From an uncultured Bacillota bacterium (GTDB lineage: Bacteria > Bacillota_I > Bacilli_A > RFN20 > CAG-826), in NCBI GenBank assembly GCA_949298195.1, contig CASFVT010000012.1, positions 1 through 47,810 of the forward strand: a stretch of DNA of 47,810 bases, in the 5' to 3' direction. Of the stretch, positions 8,218 to 16,431 are shown piece after piece; within the stretch, counting starts at the first letter, position 1; every line of letters starts with the position of its first letter. The position numbers and the translations under genes were made by a program. A model generated the notes under the pieces. That model searched no databases, was not told where the DNA came from, and saw nothing but the letters and a program-made list of their open reading frames with translations.

Positions 8218-9333
8218 GTGAGAAAATCGTTTGCCCCGCTCTTGCTCCTACCCCTCCTCCTCTTGGGCTGTAACCCCGGCGGGGGACCGGAGAAAATCGC
8301 CCCCATCTATGGGAAGTACGTCACCGCGGAAGAGCCCTTCGAGACCCAAATAGAGCCGATTGACCTGATCGAGCTCAACACGATGGTCGTCGGCGAAAAG
8401 GACTTCGCCCTCCTCGTCTACGACCCGGACTCCACATGTTCGTGCTGGGGGAAGTTCCAAGGGGTCATCTCCCCCTACCTCGAAGAGAGCCAAGTCCTCC
8501 TTTACGCGATTACCATTGACGAAATGGCGGGGGCCGCGGACAACTTCGGCTTGACCCTCACTAGCGACGCCTCGATTGGCCTTTTCAAGGACGGGGAGCT
8601 CCTCTACGAGAAGATCTCGAAGACCGGCGACCCCTGGAGCGAGGATCCCTCGGCCTTTGCCGCCTGGATGGATGAAAGGATCCAGCCGAGTCCCTTCCTC
8701 AAAGTCGGGCTGAGCGAGGTCGGATCCTTCTTCGAGGCGGATGACCCATTCCTCCTCATGTTCGGCCGTTCGTCCTGCGGGGACTGTGCCTACGTCGAGG
8801 AAAGGGTGCTTTCCGATCTCGGTTTCACCCCCAAAAGGCCCGCCTATTATCTCGATTGCGATGAAGTAGGCATCCGTTATGACGAAAACGGGGATTACGA
8901 CGAGGCGGCCTGGACGGCCTTCAAGGATGCGTATGGGCTTTCGGAAAAGGAGAGTCCCCTCGGCTATGGCCTCGGCTACGTCCCCAGCTGGGTCTATTAC
9001 GATCCGGGCGATCCCTCCTTCCTCGGGGAAGGGGATTACCACCATGCCGCGAAAGACATGTGCGTCTATCTCAACGACCAAGTCGCCTCCGACGAAGACG
9101 GCTACTACATCGCCTCCTCCTTCTACGAGGAGGAACGGATCGGAAGATTGACTTGGCTGATGGATTCCTCCGACCCGATTGCCGATCGGGAGGAACTCCT
9201 GAACGGGGCCTTGGATTACGTCGGGTCCAGACTTGAGGAGGACGATCTCGTCCAAGGTCAATTGAAGCAAGAGGCGGCCGCGGCCTTCCACGATCCCCTC
9301 CTCAAGGCCTTCCTTGCCTATTACCTAGGCTGA
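8218..9333 (+). CDS. Lipoprotein with two thioredoxin-like regions
   Basis: A 371-aa exported lipoprotein starting with GTG. The signal peptide ends in the lipobox LLLLGC (Cys18). Two thioredoxin-like segments follow. The first has a beta-strand (DFALLVYDP) leading to TCSC at 73-76, a vicinal-type Cys-x-Cys. The second has a strand (PFLLMFGRSS) leading to CGDC (Cys187, Cys190), an ordinary CxxC redox motif. The rest is acidic and rich in Tyr/Asp. I infer an extracytoplasmic thiol oxidoreductase or a cysteine-based sensor/adhesin; no named family is assigned. The gene is monocistronic and divergent from potA, with a probable leaderless mRNA (TAGAAT ends 6 nt before GTG). It faces the pepC/rubredoxin transcript, separated by a terminator. 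Confidence 0.75.
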   Translation: MRKSFAPLLLLPLLLLGCNPGGGPEKIAPIYGKYVTAEEPFETQIEPIDLIELNTMVVGEKDFALLVYDPDSTCSCWGKFQGVISPYLEESQVLLYAITIDEMAGAADNFGLTLTSDASIGLFKDGELLYEKISKTGDPWSEDPSAFAAWMDERIQPSPFLKVGLSEVGSFFEADDPFLLMFGRSSCGDCAYVEERVLSDLGFTPKRPAYYLDCDEVGIRYDENGDYDEAAWTAFKDAYGLSEKESPLGYGLGYVPSWVYYDPGDPSFLGEGDYHHAAKDMCVYLNDQVASDEDGYYIASSFYEEERIGRLTWLMDSSDPIADREELLNGALDYVGSRLEEDDLVQGQLKQEAAAAFHDPLLKAFLAYYLG

Positions 9334-9339
9334 GACGCG

Positions 9340-9363
9340 AAAAAAGAGGCGGGATACCGCCTC
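9340..9363 (-). terminator. Terminator of the pepC-rubredoxin transcript
   Basis: On the minus strand GAGGCGG (9357-9363) pairs with CCGCCTC (9346-9352) around a GATA-type loop and is followed by TTTTTT. It lies between convergent genes and may also stop the plus-strand transcript weakly. Confidence 0.8.
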
Positions 9364-9383
9364 TATTCATTCATCGAGCATCG

Positions 9384-9518
9384 CTAAGGAAGGTCGTTGC
9401 CGTTTTCGTCGACCGGGACCAGCATTTCGAACGGGGCCCCGCAGACGGGGCAGCTCCCGTCCTCGTTCGGGGTCACGATGGCCCCGCAGACGAGGCAGCG
9501 GTATTTTTGCTCAGCCAT
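9384..9518 (-). CDS. Small rubredoxin-like / zinc-ribbon protein (44 aa)
   Basis: Two CxxC knuckles (YRCLVCGA and GSCPVCGA) spaced about 12 residues apart form a tiny rubredoxin or zinc-ribbon fold like the C-terminal domain of rubrerythrins. It could bind Fe (electron transfer) or Zn (structural). A very strong Shine-Dalgarno sequence (GGAAAGGAGGAAAG) precedes the ATG. It lies 17 nt downstream of pepC and ahead of a terminator, so it is co-transcribed with pepC. The C-terminal tail is acidic (VDENGNDLP). It lacks the aromatic core of full rubredoxins, so metal and function are uncertain. Confidence 0.75.
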   Translation of the reverse strand: MAEQKYRCLVCGAIVTPNEDGSCPVCGAPFEMLVPVDENGNDLP

Positions 9519-9535
9519 GGCTTTCCTCCTTTCCA

Positions 9536-10870
9536 TCAGTAGGCCAAGGTTCCCATCGGGTCCCAGGGCTTAAGAACGATCGGTTCCCCCTCGTAGGCCT
9601 TGAGCTCGGCGCTCGAGAGGTACTTCTTGTGGACGACGGCTTGGTAGACGAATTTGTCGAACCAGCTCTTCGACATGGCGTAATAGCCCTGCTGGCCGTT
9701 GTCGGTTCCCCACGAGTTCTCGATCTTCCACTTGGTTGGTTCGCCCTCGACGAGGTTGACCCCGACGATGAGCATCGCGTGGTTCATGGCCGAGGCGGAG
9801 AAGTCGAGCATGTCGGCCTTGCTCCCCTCGACGCTCAAGCCGAAGGCCCCCTCGTAATCGATGGCCCTGTCGTCCCAGGCGTAGGCGTTCCGGTCGCGGT
9901 AGAAACTGACGTCGGAACCGAACCACACCGGGGTTTTGTCCTTGAGCTGGGCGAGGATGAGTTCCTTCATCCTCCCCATCTCGACGTTGAGATGGCGGAC
10001 GATCCTCCCCTCGATGACGTTCCCGAGGCGGTCGATGGTATATGATTTGCCGAAAGGCTTGTCCTCGGTCGGGCTATTGATGAGGGAGACGTAGTCGCGA
10101 AGGGAACTACCGAGGTATTTCTCCTTGAACTCGAGGGGAGCGAGGCCGGCTTCCCGGTGGTAGGCCCCCCTCTCGGTCTCGTATTCGAAGTCGAATCTCT
10201 CCGGTGGCACCCCGAAGGCGTTGAGGAAGAGGAAGTAGATTTTCTCCATCGTCTCTTCCTTGAGCTTCCGGGCTTCTTCTTCCTTCCCTTCGTGGACGAG
10301 ACGCCACGCTTTCGCGGCGAAGTTCCGGATGTAGGAAGTGACGATCCAGTCGGTTTCGTGGGTGTTGGACGATTGGTAGGTGTCCGGGAATAGTTCCATC
10401 GGGACGAGGCCGTATTTCTCGATGAGGTTGACGAGCATGTCCCATTGGCCCCCGTCGCCGATTGGGGAAGCGAGGAAGAACTTTAGTTCCCGGTCGTCCT
10501 TTTCCCGATTCGCGTAGTAAAGGGCGTTCTCGAGGGCGTAGTTGCTCTTCTCGATCTTGTCGAAGAGGGCGAGGTAATTGGTCGAGAGCTCAAGCTTCTT
10601 GATTCCGATTTTCCTTGCAATGATTTCCCGGACGAGGTTGAGTCCGGCGTAAATCCAGCAGCGGCCCGAGGACTTCTGGTTGAGGGCCGGCATCGTCTTG
10701 AGGTCGAGGGAGTAGCACATGTTCACCCCCGGGAGGGAGGCGGGCTCATAGAGAATCGAGGTGACCGCGTGCCGGGAGAGGGCGTGCCGGAGGATGGCGT
10801 TTTTGGCGTCTTCCTCATAGTGCCGCCGGATCATCGTTACCTTCGAGGGGGTCAAAGACTTTTCATCCAT
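9536..10870 (-). CDS. pepC: Aminopeptidase C (bleomycin hydrolase family, peptidase C1B)
   Basis: Cytoplasmic cysteine aminopeptidase that trims peptides from the N-terminus. The papain-like catalytic set is visible: Gln and Cys71 in NQKSSGRCWIYAGLN, His in MNHAMLIVGV, and Asn in WKIENSWGTDNGQQGY. The length (444 aa) is normal for PepC. There is no signal peptide. The start ATG at 10870 follows AAAGGAAC, with an extended -10 (TGC-TAGAAT) at 10902-10910. It is followed by the small rubredoxin-like gene. With PepT in the same window this suggests a peptide-using lifestyle. Confidence 0.95.
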   Translation of the reverse strand: MDEKSLTPSKVTMIRRHYEEDAKNAILRHALSRHAVTSILYEPASLPGVNMCYSLDLKTMPALNQKSSGRCWIYAGLNLVREIIARKIGIKKLELSTNYLALFDKIEKSNYALENALYYANREKDDRELKFFLASPIGDGGQWDMLVNLIEKYGLVPMELFPDTYQSSNTHETDWIVTSYIRNFAAKAWRLVHEGKEEEARKLKEETMEKIYFLFLNAFGVPPERFDFEYETERGAYHREAGLAPLEFKEKYLGSSLRDYVSLINSPTEDKPFGKSYTIDRLGNVIEGRIVRHLNVEMGRMKELILAQLKDKTPVWFGSDVSFYRDRNAYAWDDRAIDYEGAFGLSVEGSKADMLDFSASAMNHAMLIVGVNLVEGEPTKWKIENSWGTDNGQQGYYAMSKSWFDKFVYQAVVHKKYLSSAELKAYEGEPIVLKPWDPMGTLAY

Positions 10871-10901
10871 ATGGAGAGGTGTTCCTTTCGCGTTCCCCGT
10901 T

Positions 10902-10910
10902 ATTCTAGCA
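10902..10910 (-). promoter_or_regulatory. Extended -10 promoter of pepC
   Basis: Minus-strand TGC-TAGAAT lies about 32 nt before the pepC ATG; no convincing -35. Confidence 0.5.
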
Positions 10911-10927
10911 AATGGGCGATAAAGGGG

Positions 10928-13591
10928 CTATTCGACGCTCTTGAGGGAGTCGACCATCTTGACCCGTTCGCTACTGGCCGCGAAGACGAGATTGATGAAG
11001 AAGGCGACAACGAAGCTGAGGAGGAAGCCATAGAAATAGGTGGCCGGGGCGATGTAGTAGATGAATTGGGCGATCTCGACTTGGTTGACGGCGAGGACCC
11101 CGTACATGAAGGGGTAACCGAGCATCATCCCGACGACGACCCCGACGATGGTGAGCAGCATCGTCTCGAAGAGGATCGACAGGGCGATCTCCACCCGCGA
11201 GAAACCGAGGACCTTGAGGGTCGCGATGTCCCGCGTCCGTTCCCGGAAATTGAGGAGGGCGAGGTTATAGAGGACGACGACGGCCAGAAGAACGGCGAAG
11301 GTCTTGATGGCCCCGGTCATCTGGAGGGCGCTCGACATCATGTCCCCGACGTAGGAAATGGTTTCCGCGCTCGTCTGGGCCGAGGACAAAGAGGGGATGT
11401 TCTCCTCGGCTGCCGTTCGAAGCTCGTCGACCCCCACTCCTTCCGCGGCATTGAGGTAAATCGACGAATAGGTCGTTTCCCCGCTTAGGAAGGAGGCATC
11501 CCCGTAAAGGACGACCCCATGGAAGGTGAAGGCGTCGAAGACGGTGTCGACGACGGCCTCGTAAGTCGAGACCCCGACCGTGAAGGAGATGCTATCCCCC
11601 ACGTCGGCCCCGGTCCGCTCCTGGACCTTCCTCGAGATGGCCACCCGGTCGTGGTCGAAATCGAGGTCGACGAAGCTCGGAACCCCCGGTTCGAGGAGGC
11701 AATAGTAGGAGGTGTAGGCGGTTCCGCCGGCAACGGTGACCGTTGAAGTGGAGCGGGTGTAACCCTGTCGTTCGATTTCCCCGTCCTCCCCGGTGGCTAT
11801 CAACTCCTGAAAGGGGGCAATCGTCTCGTCGATCCCCTCGGAAGAGAGGGGGGCTTGGAGGGTAAGCGAGAGGTCGCTTGTCATGTAATGGGCGAAATCG
11901 ACCTCGACCGAGTGGTTGACCGTGTCCTCGATCCCGTATCCGCAGACGAGAAGGGCCGTACAACCGGCCACCCCGACGACGACCATCGTTGACTTGAAGG
12001 CCGATACCTTGATGTTCCTAAAGGCCATCTTGAGGGAGAGGAGGGAAACGTTGGTCTTGATCTTCGACTTCTTGCTGGCCCCCTTCCCGACGAGGTGGGG
12101 CGGGGCCGAACGCATGCTCTCCGCCGGGACGAGGCCCACTTCCTTCCTCGTGACGAGGTAGGTGACAAGGGCCGAGACGGCCAGGAAGACGATGCCGGTC
12201 AATATCGCGTACCCCCACGGGAAGACGTAGGTGAGGGGCACCAGGTTGTAGAGCATCCCGTATTTGATCTGCATGAGGAAGGGAAGCAGGAATGGCCCGA
12301 CGATTTCCCCGATGAGGGTGCCGATGAGGACGAGGGCAAGGGTCAAGACGATGTAGTAGCCGAAAATCTGCGACTGGCTCACCCCGACGGCCTTGAGGGT
12401 GCCGATTTGGGTGCGGTCCTTGACGATGATGGCCGAGATGGTGGTGAGGATGACGAGGATGGCGACGGCGAAGAAGACGAACGGGAAAAAGGCCGTGAGT
12501 TGATAGGCTTGGTTGAGGTCGCTGGTCATCGTGAGGCAGAAGGGCTGGGTCGAACGGGTGAAGACGGTCATGTAGCTGGTCGCCCCGAGGTCGTCTTCCC
12601 CCGCTCCTTCGCGGATGTTGGTGAAATAGGTGTCGAGTTCGCTGGCGAGGGCATCGCTCCGGGAAGGGTCATCGAGGGCGATGAGGTACTGGTTCGGCTT
12701 GGTGAGCGATTCGTAGCTACCGATCGTATCGTCGATGCTCACTCCCCGGAAGTCGGGATTCCAACCGATGGATTCGAAAACCGAGGACATGAAGAAGTAC
12801 ATGAGGTCGACGAACGACGAGTTGTAATTGGCCCTCAAAAGTTCATCGAAGGCCAAGGCAAAGAGGTGATCGCTCACGACGATCGAAGAGGAGGCATAGT
12901 TGCTCTTCTCGATGTTCTCGGGGAAAGACATCGTGCCGGTAAGGGGAATCGAGAGGCTGAGCGAGTCGTCGGCCAGGATGTTCCTGCCCCCCTCGACGAG
13001 GAAGACCGGGCTATCGAGGAGGGCGATCTGCTCCTCCGGGAGGGGGAAGGCCGAGATGTCGAAATTGAGGACGAAATCCTCCCCGAGGACGAAGCCCTCC
13101 TCCTCCTCGACATCCCCGCTCGCCAATAGGCTCGGGTCGACGAAGGCATAGTCGAGGCGGTTGTTCTCATAGCCGGAAGCGTAGACGATGTCGTAGGGTT
13201 TGGAGACGGTCGGGTATTCCTGATAGATGTTCAAATAGACGCCCTTGCCGTTGGCCGTTGCCGTGTACTCGAAGCGGGAATCGAGGACATCGCCGTCCCG
13301 GAGTTCCTTGTATAGGTGGTCTTCGTCTTTTTCGTTGTAGCGGAGCGAATAGACCCAGACGTCGGCCATGTTCCCGGCTTCGTAGGTCTTGTTCAACTGG
13401 AGGTCGAAGCACTCGGCGTTGGCCAATAGCCCGATGAAGAGGGTGACGGCGATGGCCCCGATGGCCACGATGGCCAAAAACTGGGCCCAGCTCTTCTTGC
13501 ATTCCCGAACGGCCATCTTGAAAAGGACCGCGAAGGTCGAGGGACCGCGATGCACCCGCCTCCTCTTCCTTGGTTTGAGGGCCTTTTCCAT
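10928..13591 (-). CDS. ABC transporter permease with two FtsX domains
   Basis: An 887-aa membrane protein of the MacB/LolCE superfamily in the ten-helix layout: one N-terminal helix, a large extracytoplasmic region, an FtsX domain with three helices (around the motif KDRTQIGTLKAVGVSQSQI), a helix pair, a second extracytoplasmic region, and a C-terminal FtsX domain (with RTRDIATLKVLGFSRVEI). The N-terminus is highly basic. It starts one base after the stop of the ATPase gene, with GAGGAGG as ribosome-binding site, so the two form one unit. Such exporters act by mechanotransmission on peptides, lipids or antimicrobials. No sensor kinase or substrate gene is adjacent, so the substrate is unknown. 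Confidence 0.88.
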   Translation of the reverse strand: MEKALKPRKRRRVHRGPSTFAVLFKMAVRECKKSWAQFLAIVAIGAIAVTLFIGLLANAECFDLQLNKTYEAGNMADVWVYSLRYNEKDEDHLYKELRDGDVLDSRFEYTATANGKGVYLNIYQEYPTVSKPYDIVYASGYENNRLDYAFVDPSLLASGDVEEEEGFVLGEDFVLNFDISAFPLPEEQIALLDSPVFLVEGGRNILADDSLSLSIPLTGTMSFPENIEKSNYASSSIVVSDHLFALAFDELLRANYNSSFVDLMYFFMSSVFESIGWNPDFRGVSIDDTIGSYESLTKPNQYLIALDDPSRSDALASELDTYFTNIREGAGEDDLGATSYMTVFTRSTQPFCLTMTSDLNQAYQLTAFFPFVFFAVAILVILTTISAIIVKDRTQIGTLKAVGVSQSQIFGYYIVLTLALVLIGTLIGEIVGPFLLPFLMQIKYGMLYNLVPLTYVFPWGYAILTGIVFLAVSALVTYLVTRKEVGLVPAESMRSAPPHLVGKGASKKSKIKTNVSLLSLKMAFRNIKVSAFKSTMVVVGVAGCTALLVCGYGIEDTVNHSVEVDFAHYMTSDLSLTLQAPLSSEGIDETIAPFQELIATGEDGEIERQGYTRSTSTVTVAGGTAYTSYYCLLEPGVPSFVDLDFDHDRVAISRKVQERTGADVGDSISFTVGVSTYEAVVDTVFDAFTFHGVVLYGDASFLSGETTYSSIYLNAAEGVGVDELRTAAEENIPSLSSAQTSAETISYVGDMMSSALQMTGAIKTFAVLLAVVVLYNLALLNFRERTRDIATLKVLGFSRVEIALSILFETMLLTIVGVVVGMMLGYPFMYGVLAVNQVEIAQFIYYIAPATYFYGFLLSFVVAFFINLVFAASSERVKMVDSLKSVE

Positions 13592-14296
13592 TTACCAGAC
13601 GACCTCCTCGGGAGCGACCGGATGGGGGTTGGCGTAATTGTCGACGATGAGGCCGTCTTGGATGCGGATGACCCGTTCGGCACAGTCGGCGATCTTCGAG
13701 TTGTGGGTGACGATGATGACGGACTTGTGGAGTTTCTTGGCCGTTCTCGAAAGAAGGGCGATGATGCTCCCGCCGGTTTTGCTGTCCAGTGCCCCGGTCG
13801 GCTCATCGCAAAGTAAGAGGGCCGGGTTCTTGACGACCGCCCGGGCGATGGCCACCCGCTGCTGTTCCCCACCGCTTAGCTGGGCTGGGAAATTGCCCTC
13901 CCGGTCCTTCAACCCGACCGCGGTCATCACCTCGTCGGGGACGAGGGGGTCGTCGGCGACCGAGGAGGCCAGCTCGACGTTCTCGAGGGCGGTGAGGTTG
14001 GGCATGAGGTTGTAGAACTGGAAGACGAAGCCGACCGATTGCCGGCGGAAACGTCCGAGTTCACGGCTTTTGTACTTGGCCACGTCCTTCCCATCGACGA
14101 AGTAGGAGCCGGATGTGGCCGTGTCCATTCCCCCGAGGATGTTGAGGAGGGTGCTCTTGCCGGCCCCCGAGGGGCCCAGGATGACGACGAATTCGCCCGG
14201 CTCGATTTCGAAAGAGGCCCCTTTGAGGGCTTGTACTTCGTTGTCTTGGCCTTGGTTGTAAATCTTGGTGAGGTCCTTGACGATGATCTTGCTCAT
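13592..14296 (-). CDS. ABC transporter ATP-binding protein (LolD/MacB type)
   Basis: A 234-aa ATPase with Walker A GPSGAGKST, signature LSGGEQQRVAIARA, Walker B LLLCDEPTGALD and H-loop VIIVTHN. The sequence is typical of the MacB/LolD/FtsE group that pairs with FtsX-type permeases. It directly precedes the permease gene. Its leader carries a hairpin (14323-14338) and a TATAAT box (14354-14359). The ribosome-binding site is GGGGGAA. Confidence 0.93.
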   Translation of the reverse strand: MSKIIVKDLTKIYNQGQDNEVQALKGASFEIEPGEFVVILGPSGAGKSTLLNILGGMDTATSGSYFVDGKDVAKYKSRELGRFRRQSVGFVFQFYNLMPNLTALENVELASSVADDPLVPDEVMTAVGLKDREGNFPAQLSGGEQQRVAIARAVVKNPALLLCDEPTGALDSKTGGSIIALLSRTAKKLHKSVIIVTHNSKIADCAERVIRIQDGLIVDNYANPHPVAPEEVVW

Positions 14297-14322
14297 GGCT
14301 ATTCCCCCTACAACCGATTAAC

Positions 14323-14359
14323 GGCCCCCAAGGGGGCCTTGTTGGTCTTTCCCATTATA
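14323..14359 (-). promoter_or_regulatory. Promoter and leader hairpin of the FtsX-type ABC operon
   Basis: Minus-strand TATAAT at 14354-14359 is followed within 16 nt by the inverted repeat GGCCCCC-TT-GGGGGCC (14323-14338) in the 5' leader. No T-run follows, so it is not a simple terminator. No good -35 is seen. Confidence 0.5.
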
Positions 14360-14446
14360 AAGTGATGGAAACGCTTATTCATGATTTGAACCGATTGAAA
14401 TTTCATCTTTATCGCCGAAAACGATGGCCTTTTGCCATTGAAATAA

Positions 14447-14470
14447 GAAAAGCCGCCCCGAAGGACGGCT
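14447..14470 (-). terminator. Terminator of surface protein gene A
   Basis: Minus-strand stem AGCCGTCC / GGGGCGGCT with a short loop, followed by TTTTC, 23 nt after the stop codon of the 14493-16139 gene. Confidence 0.75.
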
Positions 14471-14492
14471 CGTTGACCTCTATGAATGGGTC

Positions 14493-16139
14493 TTACTTGT
14501 GGGCGGCTTTGCGACGTTTCGCATAGACGATGGCCGCGCCGGCCAGGAGGGCCGACCCACCGATGGCAATAAGGGCGATGCTCGCCGCGTCGAGACCGCC
14601 GTTGGGGGCATTCACCACCGGGGCATAACCGGCAGCCGGGGCCCGGTCGATGAAATTCTCGTAACCATACTTGGTGGCAATGTAGTCATAGCGCTCCATC
14701 GCCTTCTGGATGTCGGTGAGACCGAGGGCCATGTTGGTCTCGTTCTTGAGAGCGGCCTTGGCGGTGGCCGGAAGGAGCTCGTATGACTCCCCAAGACTCG
14801 TCCAGGTTTCTTCCTTCACATCGAGGGCTTCGCACTCCTCGGCCGTCGTATCGAGGAAGGATTTCGCCCAGGCACGGGCGGCTTCAACATCGGCGTCGGC
14901 ATATTCGACGAAGAAGCCACTGATTTTGAAAGTGCTATCGTCGGAAGCAATTCTAAAGAAGGAGTAATCGCCTTCAGTCACTTCATAGCGGAGATTGCCG
15001 TTGACGCTCGTTCCGGTCAGCTCGACCTCGGTGTTGCCGGAACGGGTGGTACCGACCGTGACCTTATGAGCTTCGTATTCGCCGCCATCGCCGGGAAGAA
15101 GAGTGATTGCCTCGATGTTTCCAAGATTCGAGACGTTGGCAATGTAGCCAACCGGATTTTTGCGTATCTGAATGTAATCGCCGTTCTTGTAGGCGTTTTC
15201 ATAGACGACGGCAAGGGAAGCGGAATCATAGAAGGTCGGCTCGGTCGGATACCCGCCAGTGTGAAAGACATCGGCAGTCAGTAAAGTATCAAGCGGCATC
15301 TTTTCATCGTCATTGGTATCGACTGTGATGGCAATGCTCTTGCTTACTTCGGGGGCGGCTATGCTGGTCGCGGTGATGTTTGCGACACCATTGCCCCAAG
15401 CGGTGACTTCGCCGCCATCGCTGACCGTCGCGATATCGGGATTGTCGCTAGACCACATAACGCCCTTATTCATGGCGTCGTCCGGCAAAACCGTAGCTGT
15501 AACGACCGTCGTGCTGCCATAAGAAGTCAGAGTGGTGTTTTCGGCTGCAAGTTCAATTTCAGTCGGAAGAACCTCCTCAATAGTGCTTTCGTAATCAACG
15601 GTGATGGCGGAAAGGCGAAGTTGGGTATTGGCGCTTGAAGAAATCCCATTGCGAATCGAAACAGATCGCGTTCCTTCATCAAAAGTAAAAGACAGAGTCG
15701 TTCCGGATTTGACTGGAACAACGTCTTGAACCTTATCTTCGGGATTTGCCCCATTGGCTTCCGGTGACTGAGAACAATAAATGGTCGATCCCGTATATTT
15801 CGATCCGGATGCGCTCAAGGTTATGGAGGCGATTTCCACACCATCAGCCGCTTCAAATTGAAGATAGTGGCAAAGGTAAAGACGCGGGGCCGAGATGTAA
15901 GCTTGATTCACTGGACTCGAATAGTCGGAACCAGCTCCCTGAGTCACAACAAAATAGCTTTCATCCCAAGTGATTTTCGCTGAACCGCCGCTTCCACTAA
16001 ATTGACCGGCACCAAGATTGACAGAAAGGCTTTCAGCATCGGCCTTGAGAGCGGTCGTTCCACCGACGGATAACGCCGCCCCAGCGCAAATGACCCCGAG
16101 GATTCCCAATCCCAGGAGCATCTTGTTCGTCATTTTCAT
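14493..16139 (-). CDS. Membrane-anchored surface protein A with Big2 Ig-like domain
   Basis: A 548-aa exported protein. It has a signal peptide (about residues 1-30: NKMLLGLGILGVICAGAALS), a Ser/Thr-rich beta-sandwich region, and a bacterial Ig-like Big2 domain (about residues 190-275, with TVVTATVLPDD and VMWSSDNPDIATVS). A further beta-region leads to a Cys-containing helical membrane-proximal region (about 416-505) and one C-terminal helix with a basic tail (YAKRRKAAHK). There is no LPXTG, so anchoring is by the C-terminal helix. The membrane-proximal region matches that of protein B (16432-18159). The ATG at 16139 is chosen because GGAGGAAA precedes it; a longer start at 16289 would put about 50 unrelated residues before the signal peptide. 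Likely an adhesin or glycan-binding stalk. Confidence 0.8.
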   Translation of the reverse strand: MKMTNKMLLGLGILGVICAGAALSVGGTTALKADAESLSVNLGAGQFSGSGGSAKITWDESYFVVTQGAGSDYSSPVNQAYISAPRLYLCHYLQFEAADGVEIASITLSASGSKYTGSTIYCSQSPEANGANPEDKVQDVVPVKSGTTLSFTFDEGTRSVSIRNGISSSANTQLRLSAITVDYESTIEEVLPTEIELAAENTTLTSYGSTTVVTATVLPDDAMNKGVMWSSDNPDIATVSDGGEVTAWGNGVANITATSIAAPEVSKSIAITVDTNDDEKMPLDTLLTADVFHTGGYPTEPTFYDSASLAVVYENAYKNGDYIQIRKNPVGYIANVSNLGNIEAITLLPGDGGEYEAHKVTVGTTRSGNTEVELTGTSVNGNLRYEVTEGDYSFFRIASDDSTFKISGFFVEYADADVEAARAWAKSFLDTTAEECEALDVKEETWTSLGESYELLPATAKAALKNETNMALGLTDIQKAMERYDYIATKYGYENFIDRAPAAGYAPVVNAPNGGLDAASIALIAIGGSALLAGAAIVYAKRRKAAHK

Positions 16140-16162
16140 GAACTGTGTGTTTCCTCCATTTT

Positions 16163-16207
16163 GCCCTATGTTCCGGTTAGGGCACCCGACCTCCCCGGGA
16201 AGGGAGG
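16163..16207 (-). promoter_or_regulatory. Structured leader of surface protein A (two hairpins)
   Basis: The minus-strand leader contains CCTCCC/GGGAGG (16190-16207) and GCCCTA/TAGGGC (16163-16183) immediately before the ribosome-binding site. Upstream a TTGACT -35 (16310-16315) with a possible TAAATT -10 (16289-16294, spacer 15) would give a leader of about 140 nt. No known riboswitch class is recognised. Confidence 0.4.
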
Positions 16208-16370
16208 AACTAGGAGCATGGTCATTGGCGAGTAGCCTCGACCGGAGATTGACGCTCGCATTGTAGTGCGGCCCCGCTTCCGGAGGCAAATTTAGGAGGT
16301 TGCAATAGAAGTCAAGTATTTATCGATGTTTTTCCTGCTTTTTTAGACGACGTAAAAAAGCGAAATAGTG

Positions 16371-16420
16371 TCTATAAAGAAAAGAACTCACCTTATAGGT
16401 GAGTTCAGTTCGTTATAGAC
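16371..16420 (-). terminator. Nested inverted repeat, terminator of surface protein gene B
   Basis: A perfect 10-bp stem GAACTCACCT / AGGTGAGTTC (16384-16406, 3-nt loop) is followed on the minus strand by a TCTTTTCTTT run. An outer pair GTCTATAA / TTATAGAC (16371-16378, 16413-16420) encloses it. It lies 12 nt after the stop codon. Confidence 0.8.
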
Positions 16421-16431
16421 TGACGGAGAAA

